Of a DNA stretch of 14,684 nt, positions 1 to 7,484 are shown in pieces. The stretch lies in NCBI GenBank assembly GCA_044343935.1, contig JBIJDU010000028.1:1-14684 (forward strand). The letters are read 5' to 3'. The notes under the pieces were generated by a model. The model was given only the letters and a program-made list of their open reading frames with translations, made no database searches and was not told the origin of the DNA. Position 1 is the stretch's first letter, and the number at the start of each line of letters is the position of its first letter. The DNA is from AcAMD-5 sp044343935 (GTDB lineage: Bacteria > Actinomycetota > Actinomycetes > S36-B12 > UBA5976). The position numbers and the translations under genes are program-made.

Positions 1-918
1 AGTGATACCACACCAATGTCAACTGTCTATATGGCAAAAAAGATTTATGAAAATGGCATTTTGCCTCCAGGAGTATTGAATGTGGTAACTGGTGATCGAA
101 ACACTGGTCGGATGGTGGTTGAACATGGTGCGCCGCAAATGGTGGCAATCACCGGTTCAGTACGAGCTGGTATGCAAGTCGCTGAAAGCGCATCGAAGCA
201 ACTCAAGCGGGTTCATCTCGAGCTTGGTGGAAAAGCACCGGTAATTGTGTTTGACGATGCCGATATTGAAGCGGCCGCAGAATGGATTGCAGTGGCTGGT
301 TATTTCAATGCCGGCCAAGATTGCACAGCAGCAACCAGAGTTTTGTGCAGCGCAAAGGTTTATGACAAATTTGTTGGCGCCTTAGCAACAGCTGCTGCTG
401 GCACTAAGACCTCATATGCTGGCGGTCCAACTGATCCAGATGCATTTGTGCCACCGGTTAACAACGTCAACCAACTTGAAAAAGTGCTGGGCTTCTTGGA
501 GCGCACGCCAAAGCATGCCGAGGTGGTAGTTGGTGGCAAACGACAAGGCGATCATGGTTATTTTGTTGAGCCAACTGTGGTTGCTGGCTTAACCAATGAA
601 GACGAAATGAGTCAGAATGAAATTTTTGGACCGGTAATTACGGTGCAGCGTTTCGACGACGAAGATGATGCGGTTCGATTTGCCAACTCAGTGCCATACG
701 GCTTGGCGTCGTCAGTTTGGACTAATGACCTGGGCCGCGCGATGCGCGTGAGCCGCAATCTCGACTTTGGTGCGGTCTGGATCAACACTCATATTCCGAT
801 TGTGGCTGAGATGCCTCATGGTGGCTTTAAGCACTCTGGTTATGGCAAAGATCTATCCATGTACGGCTTTGATGATTACACTCGGGTAAAGCATGTCATG
901 GTAAAGACCGCAAGGTAG
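1..918 (+). CDS. patD: gamma-aminobutyraldehyde dehydrogenase, 3' portion (5' end outside window)
   Basis: This NAD(P)-dependent aldehyde dehydrogenase probably oxidises 4-aminobutyraldehyde to GABA in the cytosol. The frame is open from base 1, so the ATG at 16 is internal: 305 codons are visible, while family members are about 475 residues, so roughly 170 N-terminal residues lie upstream. The general-base Glu is in LELGGK (codon at 220-222) and the nucleophile Cys is in NAGQDCTAATR (codon at 322-324). The GQDCTAA surround is typical of the PatD/YdcW branch rather than succinate-semialdehyde dehydrogenases. The C-terminal MPHGGFKHSGYGKD segment is also intact. The gene stops 48 bases before potD on the same strand and appears to belong to the polyamine operon. 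Family assignment is firm; exact substrate is inferred from motif and neighbours. Confidence 0.88.
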   Translation, partial: SDTTPMSTVYMAKKIYENGILPPGVLNVVTGDRNTGRMVVEHGAPQMVAITGSVRAGMQVAESASKQLKRVHLELGGKAPVIVFDDADIEAAAEWIAVAGYFNAGQDCTAATRVLCSAKVYDKFVGALATAAAGTKTSYAGGPTDPDAFVPPVNNVNQLEKVLGFLERTPKHAEVVVGGKRQGDHGYFVEPTVVAGLTNEDEMSQNEIFGPVITVQRFDDEDDAVRFANSVPYGLASSVWTNDLGRAMRVSRNLDFGAVWINTHIPIVAEMPHGGFKHSGYGKDLSMYGFDDYTRVKHVMVKTAR

Positions 919-951
919 CAATTTCGTAGTACGGTACCCCCACTAAATCAC

Positions 952-958
952 GGAAAGG
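952..958 (+). promoter_or_regulatory. ribosome binding site of potD
   Basis: GGAAAGG lies 8 bases before the ATG at 967. It supports this start over the in-frame ATG pair at codons 22-23, which has no comparable purine-rich sequence ahead of it. Confidence 0.6.
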
Positions 959-966
959 TTGGACAA

Positions 967-2184
967 ATGCCGAAATCACTATTCACCAACTCCTCTGCGG
1001 ATCAAATCGCAAAGACAATTGCATCTCAGATGATGAATCGCAGACGATTGTTGCAAGTGTCTGGCCTTGCCGCGACCACCGCAGCCATTTCAGCTTGTGG
1101 TGTAGGTGGCAGTAACAATGATACTGCTCCAGTTGAAGTAGAGGACATGTCCGATACTGAGAAAGTTGTTGATTGGTCTAACTGGGTTGCCTACATTGAC
1201 GTAGATGAGGAAGCTGGAACAAATCCGACGCTTGATGAGTTTGAAGCAGCAACGGGGATAAGTGTTAACTACATTGAAGATTACAACGATAATAATGAAT
1301 TTTTTGCGAAAGTGCGTCCACTTTTGGAGAACGGACAGGCAATTGATCGCGATATCGTGACCCCAACCGATTGGATGGCAGGACAGTGGATTTCACTTGG
1401 ATATGCTCAGGCGCTTAACTACGACAACATTCCCAATAAGGCCAATTTATATCCAGACCTATTGGACGTTTCATTTGACCCAGGTCGCGTCTACACCTTG
1501 CCCTGGCAGGGTGGTTACGGTGGTATGGGTTGGAATAGAGCAAAGGTAAAGGAATTAACTGGCAGTGATCAGTTAGTGAGTTTGGATGATCTATTTGCCC
1601 CAGCACTGAAGGGCAGAATTTCAGTGCTATCAGAGATGCGCGAGACCATTGGTTGCATCATGAGCCACCAGGGTGCAGATCCATCAAACTTCACCTCAGA
1701 TCAGTTCTACAACGCAATTGATTATTTAGGTGAACAAATTTCATCGGGTCAGATTCGTCAGGTAACGGGAAATGATTATCTAGCAGCTCTAGAAAGTGGC
1801 GATATCATCGCAGCGATTGGATGGTCAGGCGACGTCGCCCAGTTAGGTGAAGATTTCCAATTCGCCATTCCAGCAGGTGGTGGCATTTTGTGGACAGATA
1901 ACTTGGTTATTCCGGTTGGTGCTCGCCATAAGAAGAATGCCGAAACTCTGATCAATTACTACTACGAACCAGAGATTGCAGCCCGAGTGGCAGCTTACGT
2001 GCAATATATCACTCCAGTAAATGGTGCCCGTGAAGAAGTCGCCAAGATTGATGCGTCATTGGTTGAGAATCCATTGATCTTCCCAAGTGATGACGATCTA
2101 GCAAATGTCCGACCATTCATGTTGCTCGATGCTGATACGGAGAAGGAATATCAAGACGCCTTCCAATCTGTTATTGGAAACTAG
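967..2184 (+). CDS. potD: polyamine (spermidine/putrescine) ABC transporter substrate-binding lipoprotein
   Basis: This is the extracytoplasmic binding protein of a PotABCD-type importer, 405 residues. The N-terminus carries a twin-arginine signal (NRRRLLQV, residues 24-31), a short hydrophobic stretch and a lipobox ISAC with the acylated Cys at 44. It is therefore probably exported folded by Tat and anchored to the outer face of the membrane. The mature part has the PotD/PotF family look: DWSNWVAYID near residues 70-79, a GWSGD segment at 285-289 in the ligand-cleft region, and GGGILWTDNLVIP near residue 310. It follows the aldehyde dehydrogenase by 48 bases and precedes potA by 27. The ligand (putrescine, spermidine or agmatine) cannot be settled from sequence; linkage to speB and gabT favours a polyamine that is degraded. 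About 23 residues precede the twin arginines, longer than usual. Confidence 0.9.
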   Translation: MPKSLFTNSSADQIAKTIASQMMNRRRLLQVSGLAATTAAISACGVGGSNNDTAPVEVEDMSDTEKVVDWSNWVAYIDVDEEAGTNPTLDEFEAATGISVNYIEDYNDNNEFFAKVRPLLENGQAIDRDIVTPTDWMAGQWISLGYAQALNYDNIPNKANLYPDLLDVSFDPGRVYTLPWQGGYGGMGWNRAKVKELTGSDQLVSLDDLFAPALKGRISVLSEMRETIGCIMSHQGADPSNFTSDQFYNAIDYLGEQISSGQIRQVTGNDYLAALESGDIIAAIGWSGDVAQLGEDFQFAIPAGGGILWTDNLVIPVGARHKKNAETLINYYYEPEIAARVAAYVQYITPVNGAREEVAKIDASLVENPLIFPSDDDLANVRPFMLLDADTEKEYQDAFQSVIGN

Positions 2185-2200
2185 TTCGCCACTGGCCGTA

Positions 2201-2206
2201 AAGGAG
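2201..2206 (+). promoter_or_regulatory. ribosome binding site of potA
   Basis: AAGGAG lies 5 bases before the GTG at 2212 and decides that non-ATG start for potA. Confidence 0.75.
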
Positions 2207-2211
2207 CGTGT

Positions 2212-3369
2212 GTGACCGCAGCAAAAACTGCGCGAGATATTCAAGACTTGCACTTAGAGAATCTCACTAAGTCATATTTTGAAAATGTTGCGGTTGACAA
2301 TCTCTCACTTACTATCGAAGCTGGAAAATTCTTTGCCTTGCTGGGACCCTCTGGCTGTGGCAAAACCACGACATTGCGCATGGTGGCTGGACTAGAGGAA
2401 CCTACGTCGGGAAAAATCAAGCTCGGCGAAAATGACATTACTGATCGGCGCCCGTACGAGCGTCAGATCAATACCGTGTTTCAGTCATATGCCCTGTTTC
2501 CACATATGGACATTTACGAAAATGTTGCATTTGGGTTGCGTCGCCGCAAAGACACAAACGATCTAGATACCCGCGTAAAAGACATGTTGAAGTTAGTTGA
2601 ATTGGACGAACTTGCGCGCCGTAAACCAAATCAATTAAGTGGTGGCCAACAACAGCGCATTGCCCTTGCTAGAGCGATTATTAATTCACCTGATGTGCTG
2701 CTGTTGGATGAGCCGCTAGGAGCACTGGATCTTAAGTTGCGTCGACAAATGCAAATTGAGATAAAGCGGATTCAGCTTGAAACTGGCATCACTTTCGTCC
2801 ATGTGACGCATGATCAAGAAGAAGCGATGACTATGGCTGACACTATTGCGGTTATGAATGCTGGTCGAATCGAGCAGATGGGTGCACCAACTGAGATTTA
2901 TGAGCGGCCTCGTACCGCTTTTGTGGCAAACTTTTTGGGCCAATCCAATTTGTTTGAAGGTGTGATTCAAGGTCCTGCCGATAATGATTGCTTAGCTGTG
3001 AAAGTGGCAGATCAGATTTACCAAATTCCAAAATCTGCCACAAGTCAAACTTCTGGTCGAGTGGTTTTTGGGGTTCGGCCAGAAAAAATGACAACCGAAG
3101 ATGTTAATAAGCGCCGAAATGAATACGACAACTTCATTGAGGGCGTGGTTTTGGATGCTTCGTTCACCGGCGTATCGGTGCAATATCTGGTTGAAACCCC
3201 GTGGGGACAAGAGTTAACCATCTTTGAGCGCAACGTAGATGTTAGAGAGCTGGGTAGGCGGGGTGAAAAAGTCGATGTCCTGTGGCGATCAAAGAATGTA
3301 TTTGTCCTTGACCCAGGCAGTGACATCAATGACGGTTTGGAATATCTGGGCGAACCGGTAGTTGAATAA
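2212..3369 (+). CDS. potA: polyamine ABC transporter ATP-binding subunit
   Basis: This is the cytoplasmic ATPase that powers the importer, 385 residues, close to E. coli PotA (about 378). All nucleotide-binding elements are present: Walker A GPSGCGKTT at 45-53, Q-loop Gln 91 in VFQSYALFPHM, signature LSGGQQQR at 142-149, Walker B VLLLDE with Asp166/Glu167, D-loop ALD at 171-173 and the switch His200 in VTHDQEEA. A C-terminal TOBE-type regulatory region follows from about residue 240, with the family's VFGVRPEKM segment. Translation starts at GTG behind a good Shine-Dalgarno sequence. Its TAA shares one base with the ATG of potB, giving tight translational coupling. The PotA call is strong by context; taken alone it could also be a related Fe3+ or sugar-type ATPase. 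Confidence 0.93.
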   Translation: MTAAKTARDIQDLHLENLTKSYFENVAVDNLSLTIEAGKFFALLGPSGCGKTTTLRMVAGLEEPTSGKIKLGENDITDRRPYERQINTVFQSYALFPHMDIYENVAFGLRRRKDTNDLDTRVKDMLKLVELDELARRKPNQLSGGQQQRIALARAIINSPDVLLLDEPLGALDLKLRRQMQIEIKRIQLETGITFVHVTHDQEEAMTMADTIAVMNAGRIEQMGAPTEIYERPRTAFVANFLGQSNLFEGVIQGPADNDCLAVKVADQIYQIPKSATSQTSGRVVFGVRPEKMTTEDVNKRRNEYDNFIEGVVLDASFTGVSVQYLVETPWGQELTIFERNVDVRELGRRGEKVDVLWRSKNVFVLDPGSDINDGLEYLGEPVVE

Positions 3370-4265
3370 TGCAACTAATTCCAACTTCCAGTAAAGCAGT
3401 ATTCAAACAACCGTTACGAAACGGACGATCACTCACTCCATATATTTTGTTGATTCCAGGCCTGGCTTGGTTAGGTGTTTTTTTTGTTATTCCATTCTTT
3501 TCACTTCTAGTTACGAGTTTGATGCGACCAGCCGGTCCAAGCGTGCTAGATGGATATGTCAATGCTTTTGAAATTGCAAATTACATTGGAGCGCTAGAAG
3601 CATATTGGCCAGTTTTTGCAAAGTCGTTACTTTATGCCGCAAGTGCAACTCTGTTGGCATTAGTAATCGGCTATCCACTGGCATATCACATCGCGCTCAA
3701 GGGTGGTAGATGGCGCAATTTGATGTTGGTTTTAGTAATTGCACCTTTTTTTGCTGCATATTTAATTCGCACCTATGCTTGGAAAACCATTCTGGCTGAT
3801 GATTCATTCGTAACTGTTGCCTTAAATGCACTAAATCTGCTGCCACAAGATCGAATTTTGAATACCCCACTTGCAGTTATTGCTGGCATTTCCTATAACT
3901 TCTTACCGTTTATGATTTTGCCACTCTATGCTGCAATTGAACGTATTGATCCAAGATTATTGGAAGCTTCCAAGGATCTATATGCGAACCCTGGTGAGAC
4001 ATTTAGAAAAGTAACGCTGCCGTTATCAATGCCAGGTGTGGTTTCAGGAACATTGTTGACGTTTATTCCCGCGATGGGCGACTTCATTAATGCATCGTTG
4101 CTGGGGTCAGCACGAGACCGAATGATAGGTAACGTAATTCAAAGTCAATTTGTCATAGTCCGTGACTATCCACTCGCATCAGCGCTTTCATTCATTTTAA
4201 TGACAATTATCTTGGTAATTGTTTTCTTTTATATTAGACGGGCCGGCACGGAGGATTTGGTCTAA
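3369..4265 (+). CDS. potB: polyamine ABC transporter permease, PotB type
   Basis: This is the first of two inner-membrane permease subunits, 298 residues (E. coli PotB about 275). About six hydrophobic segments are visible near residues 24-50, 86-110, 117-137, 168-189, 221-245 and 266-290. The cytoplasmic EAA loop that docks onto PotA is at 199-218 (EASKDLYANPG followed by LP). The first transmembrane segment is followed by a large external loop, as in PotB/PotH. The ATG at 3369 overlaps the potA stop by one base and has only a weak ribosome binding sequence, so initiation probably depends on ribosomes finishing potA. The stop overlaps the start of potC in the same way. Confidence 0.9.
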   Translation: MQLIPTSSKAVFKQPLRNGRSLTPYILLIPGLAWLGVFFVIPFFSLLVTSLMRPAGPSVLDGYVNAFEIANYIGALEAYWPVFAKSLLYAASATLLALVIGYPLAYHIALKGGRWRNLMLVLVIAPFFAAYLIRTYAWKTILADDSFVTVALNALNLLPQDRILNTPLAVIAGISYNFLPFMILPLYAAIERIDPRLLEASKDLYANPGETFRKVTLPLSMPGVVSGTLLTFIPAMGDFINASLLGSARDRMIGNVIQSQFVIVRDYPLASALSFILMTIILVIVFFYIRRAGTEDLV

Positions 4266-5065
4266 TGCGAACCATGACTTCTTGGCTGGGCAAGCGAGCA
4301 ACTGGACTTTACGCTTTGATTGCACTTTTCTACATGATGCTGCCAATTATGGTTGTCATCATGTTAAGTTTTAACAAGCCAGCTGGTAAACAAAATACTC
4401 AGTGGAATGAATTCTCGTTAGATGCTTGGACAAATATTTGCCGTGATCAAACCATTTGTAGTGCAGTTACAACTAGCATTCAAATTGCGTTACTAACTAC
4501 GATCGTCGCGACGATTTTGGGCACCATGATTGCCTTTGCATTGGTTCGTCATCGATTTCGGGGCCGCACATCAACAAATTTGTTGATCTTTTTGCCAATG
4601 GCAACACCTGAAGTTGTAATGGGTACCAGCCTGCTAGCGCTCTTTCTCAACATTTCAGTTATCCCGCTGGGCTTCTGGACGCTGCTTATCGCACACATCA
4701 TGTTCACTATCTCATTTGTGGTAGTGGCTGTGAAAGCCAGGTTAGCAACGCTGGATCCAAGGCTTGAGCAAGCAGCAATGGATTTGTATGCGGACGAGAA
4801 AACAACATTCCGATACATCACCTTCCCGCTAGCACTTCCTGGCATCGCCGCCGCCGCGTTATTAGCATTTTCCCTCTCGTTTGATGATTTCATTATTACT
4901 AACTTCAACTCTGGCACCACGGTGACTTTCCCGATGTACGTCTGGGGTGCAGCGCAGCGAGGTATTCCTCCGCAGGTAAACGTAATTGCCACAATTTTCT
5001 TTATGGGTGCGCTGCTATTGGTTGTTTTGGCACAGCTAATTTCGGCAAAGCGAGCAAAGCGCTAA
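4265..5065 (+). CDS. potC: polyamine ABC transporter permease, PotC type
   Basis: This is the second permease subunit, 266 residues, matching the usual PotC length of about 264. Hydrophobic segments occur near residues 14-36, 69-94, 105-128, 136-157, 190-213 and 236-261. The EAA loop is at 168-188 (EQAAMDLYADE ending in FP). The motif LSFDDFIITNF at 204-214 is characteristic of PotC/PotI. The ATG shares one base with the potB stop, and a GGAGG sequence lies 10 bases ahead of it (4250-4254). The stop overlaps the speB start by one base. PotB and PotC would form the heterodimeric channel with two copies of PotA and the PotD lipoprotein. Confidence 0.91.
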   Translation: MRTMTSWLGKRATGLYALIALFYMMLPIMVVIMLSFNKPAGKQNTQWNEFSLDAWTNICRDQTICSAVTTSIQIALLTTIVATILGTMIAFALVRHRFRGRTSTNLLIFLPMATPEVVMGTSLLALFLNISVIPLGFWTLLIAHIMFTISFVVVAVKARLATLDPRLEQAAMDLYADEKTTFRYITFPLALPGIAAAALLAFSLSFDDFIITNFNSGTTVTFPMYVWGAAQRGIPPQVNVIATIFFMGALLLVVLAQLISAKRAKR

Positions 5066-6057
5066 TGGGCAAACTTTTGTACGGGCCTGACTTTACGTTT
5101 TTGGGTGTTCCCAAATGTGATGCAATGGATCAAAACTCATACACGTCAGCCGAGGTAGTAATTCTTGGTGCGCCATTTGACGGGGGGACTTCATTTCGCA
5201 GTGGCGCAAAACTTGGACCGGCAGCAGTAAGGCAAGCTTGCTATTTAGAACACGATGGCAAACGACCATCACTAGCTCTTCGGGTAGATGGATTAACCGC
5301 ATTGCAAGTTCACGATGCCGGCGATGTTGATATGCCCAGCGGAAACACTGAGATTGCTTGTGGCCGACTTGAAGAAGTGGTTGCAACAGTTGCCGCAACT
5401 GCTATTCCGCTGATTATTGGTGGCGATCACACGGTTACCTGGCCAAATGTCACCGGAATTGCTAAAGCAAAAGGCTGGGGCAATATTGCTGTGCTGCACT
5501 TTGATGCACATGCCGATACCGGAGAAATCACCGACGGTCCACTAATTGGTCATGGCCAACCAATGCGAAAATTAATTGAAAGCGGTGCAGTACGCGGCGA
5601 TCGCTTCTATCAAATAGGGCTGCGTGGTTATTGGCCGGATGAGCCAACCTTGAAATGGATGGCAGATCAGGGAATGCGATCTTATGAAATGACCGAGATT
5701 ACTCAGCGCGGTCTTCCTGCTTGCTTGACTGAGATTTTTGCCGATATTGCCACAGATTGTGATGGCGTTTTTCTTTCAGTAGATATTGATGTGGCTGACC
5801 CATCCGCCGCACCTGGTACTGGCACACCAGAGCCGGGAGGATTGACCGCAAGAGAATTACTTGATGCGGTTAGACGAATCTGTTTGGAAACTAAAGTGGT
5901 TGGCATGGACGTGGTAGAAGTTGCACCAGCCTATGACCATGCTGAGATAACTTCGCTCTTGGCAAATCGCGTTATCTTGGAAGCGCTTTCAGCATTGGCT
6001 CGACGAAAGACAGGCAAACTGGTAGATCCAACCCAGCCGCTACTGGCAGATCGTTAG
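5065..6057 (+). CDS. speB: agmatinase-family ureohydrolase (arginase/agmatinase superfamily)
   Basis: This is a binuclear-manganese ureohydrolase of 330 residues, most likely hydrolysing agmatine to putrescine and urea. All six metal ligands are visible: His122 in GGDH, Asp147/His149/Asp151 in FDAHAD, and Asp240/Asp242 in SVDIDVADP. The substrate-loop sequence PGTGTPEPGG follows at 250-259. The ATG shares one base with the potC stop and lacks a clear ribosome binding site, so it is probably translationally coupled to the transporter genes. This suggests that the imported compound, or a derivative, is its substrate. Related enzymes cleave guanidinobutyrate (giving GABA directly), guanidinopropionate or guanidine, and these cannot be excluded by motif. 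The gene ends tail-to-tail with gabT, overlapping by four bases. Confidence 0.87.
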   Translation: MGKLLYGPDFTFLGVPKCDAMDQNSYTSAEVVILGAPFDGGTSFRSGAKLGPAAVRQACYLEHDGKRPSLALRVDGLTALQVHDAGDVDMPSGNTEIACGRLEEVVATVAATAIPLIIGGDHTVTWPNVTGIAKAKGWGNIAVLHFDAHADTGEITDGPLIGHGQPMRKLIESGAVRGDRFYQIGLRGYWPDEPTLKWMADQGMRSYEMTEITQRGLPACLTEIFADIATDCDGVFLSVDIDVADPSAAPGTGTPEPGGLTARELLDAVRRICLETKVVGMDVVEVAPAYDHAEITSLLANRVILEALSALARRKTGKLVDPTQPLLADR

Positions 6058-7385
6058 CTCGCTGCGGCAAATGCAGCAGCTACTACATCTAATCCTTCGT
6101 TTAATAACTCAGTTGAGATAGTTAGCGGTGGCAAAAAGCGAATCACATTTCCATAAGTGCCAGCAGTTAGCACAATTACGCCATTTTGATGACAATATCT
6201 AGTTACCTTGCCAACTAATTCGGCATTTGGCGAACCATCAGGATTCACTAATTCAATTGCCATCATGGCACCCTTGCCTCGAATGTCACCAATGGCAGGG
6301 AATTTTTGCTGCAGTTGAGTTAATCGTGAACGGAAGATCGTCTCAATCTCATGTGCTCGAGTGATCAAATTATGCGATTGCATTTCGCTAATTGAACCTA
6401 GCGCCGCAGCGCACGCAATTGGATTGCCACCATAGGTGCCGCCTAGTCCACCAACATGAACACTGTCCATAATTTCAGCACGTCCGGTAACGCCAGCTAA
6501 CGGTAATCCGCCGGCTAAACCTTTCGCGGTAGTGATTAAATCTGGAACCAGATTTTCATGTTCACTGGCAAACCAAGCGCCAGTTCGACAAAAGCCAGTT
6601 TGAATTTCATCAGCAATAAATACAATGCCATTAGCTTGGGCAAATTCAGAAATTGCAGTCAAGAATCCTGGGGCTGGCACAATAAAGCCGCCTTCGCCTT
6701 GGATTGGCTCAACAATAATTGCGGCGATCTGGGTTGCCCCAATTTCTTTATCCATTCGGCTAATTGCTTCTTTTGCAACAGCATCGCCAGTGCGTGAATC
6801 ATGGAATGGGTACGACATTGGCATTCGATAAATCTCTGGTGCAAATGGTCCAAACGAATGCTTATAAGGCAGCGACTTAGCAGTAAGTGCCATGGTTAAG
6901 TTTGTTCGACCGTGATAGCCATGCTCAAATGCGACCACGGCTTGTCGCTTGGTATAGGCGCGGGCGATCTTGATCGCGTTTTCAACTGCTTCAGCGCCAG
7001 AGTTAAATAACGCACTTCGCTTTTCATGGTCGCCAGGAGTTAATTCGTTTAATTTTTCGCAAACTGCGACATAGCTTTCATATGGGGTGACCATAAAACA
7101 GGTGTGAGTAAACAGCTCTGCTTGTGCTTGCACATTTTTAACTACGGTCTCGGCACTATTACCAACGGAGGTAACTGCGATGCCACTTCCCAGATCGATA
7201 AAGGTGTTTCCGTCGATGTCGAGCAACACTGAACCGCCTGCTGCTTGGGTAAAGACCGGCATAGTGCCGCCCACTCCTGAACTAACCGCTTGTTTACGGC
7301 GCTTCATCATCTCGATGCTTTTTGGCCCAGGAATTTCGGTTACCAATTTGCGCTGCTGGGTTAGCGATGGTCCGCCAGTGCTCAT
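6054..7385 (-). CDS. gabT: 4-aminobutyrate aminotransferase (class III, PLP-dependent)
   Basis: This class-III aminotransferase of 443 residues probably converts GABA and 2-oxoglutarate to succinate semialdehyde and glutamate. Visible elements are the phosphate-binding SGAEAVENA at 129-137, HGYHGRT at 155-161, VEPIQGEGG at 225-233, the PLP-ring Asp259 in IADEIQTGF, and the Schiff-base Lys288 in TTAKGLAGG. The ATG at 7385 has AAGGAGT (complement of 7391-7397) ahead of it, the AGGAG core standing 6 bases away. It is transcribed against the transporter operon and away from rseP, so it has its own promoter in the gap to rseP. The VEPIQGEGG/DEIQTGFCRTG combination is typical of GabT. Activity on putrescine, cadaverine or beta-alanine as amino donor remains possible and would help close the pathway. 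Confidence 0.9.
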   Translation of the reverse strand: MSTGGPSLTQQRKLVTEIPGPKSIEMMKRRKQAVSSGVGGTMPVFTQAAGGSVLLDIDGNTFIDLGSGIAVTSVGNSAETVVKNVQAQAELFTHTCFMVTPYESYVAVCEKLNELTPGDHEKRSALFNSGAEAVENAIKIARAYTKRQAVVAFEHGYHGRTNLTMALTAKSLPYKHSFGPFAPEIYRMPMSYPFHDSRTGDAVAKEAISRMDKEIGATQIAAIIVEPIQGEGGFIVPAPGFLTAISEFAQANGIVFIADEIQTGFCRTGAWFASEHENLVPDLITTAKGLAGGLPLAGVTGRAEIMDSVHVGGLGGTYGGNPIACAAALGSISEMQSHNLITRAHEIETIFRSRLTQLQQKFPAIGDIRGKGAMMAIELVNPDGSPNAELVGKVTRYCHQNGVIVLTAGTYGNVIRFLPPLTISTELLNEGLDVVAAAFAAAS

Positions 7386-7391
7386 CTGTCA

Positions 7392-7396
7392 CTCCT
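7392..7396 (-). promoter_or_regulatory. ribosome binding site of gabT
   Basis: The minus strand reads AGGAG here, within AAGGAGT, with 6 bases to the gabT ATG at 7385. It supports that start. Confidence 0.7.
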
Positions 7397-7406
7397 TAGT
7401 AAATGC

Positions 7407-7422
7407 CCCCTAATGCTAGGGG
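7407..7422. promoter_or_regulatory. perfect 6-bp inverted repeat in the gabT-rseP divergent gap
   Basis: CCCCTA (7407-7412) and TAGGGG (7417-7422) form a perfect inverted repeat around ATGC. It lies upstream of the gabT ribosome binding site, in the 99-base gap (7386-7484) that must hold promoters for both divergent genes. Read on the - strand, TAGCAT (7412-7417) within the repeat fits a loose -10 pattern, but no convincing -35 was found. It could be an operator for a GABA/polyamine regulator or a small RNA hairpin in the gabT leader. The call is tentative. Confidence 0.3.
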
Positions 7423-7470
7423 AGGTGCGCTCGCCAAGCATCTGGATATGGCGGAGAATGGGACCAATAA

Positions 7471-7476
7471 AGGGGG
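7471..7476 (+). promoter_or_regulatory. ribosome binding site supporting the TTG start of rseP
   Basis: AGGGGG lies 8 bases before the in-frame TTG at 7485. It favours that codon over in-frame ATGs at 7413 and 7458, which have no well-spaced site. Confidence 0.5.
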
Positions 7477-7484
7477 AATGCCGG

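Noticed and set aside
16..18. ATG at 16 as start of the aldehyde dehydrogenase
   Set aside because: The frame is open from base 1 and the family N-terminal region of about 170 residues is missing, so this Met is internal.
919..966. Possible terminator between the aldehyde dehydrogenase gene and potD
   Set aside because: Only a short GTAC-G-GTAC repeat is present, with no stable stem or U-tract, so read-through into potD is more likely.
3045..3374. 109-codon open frame antisense to the end of potA
   Set aside because: It shadows the PotA C-terminal domain and has no family features.
4549..4992. 147-codon open frame antisense to potC
   Set aside because: It lies wholly inside a well-supported permease gene, has no ribosome binding site or recognisable domain, and looks like a codon-bias shadow.
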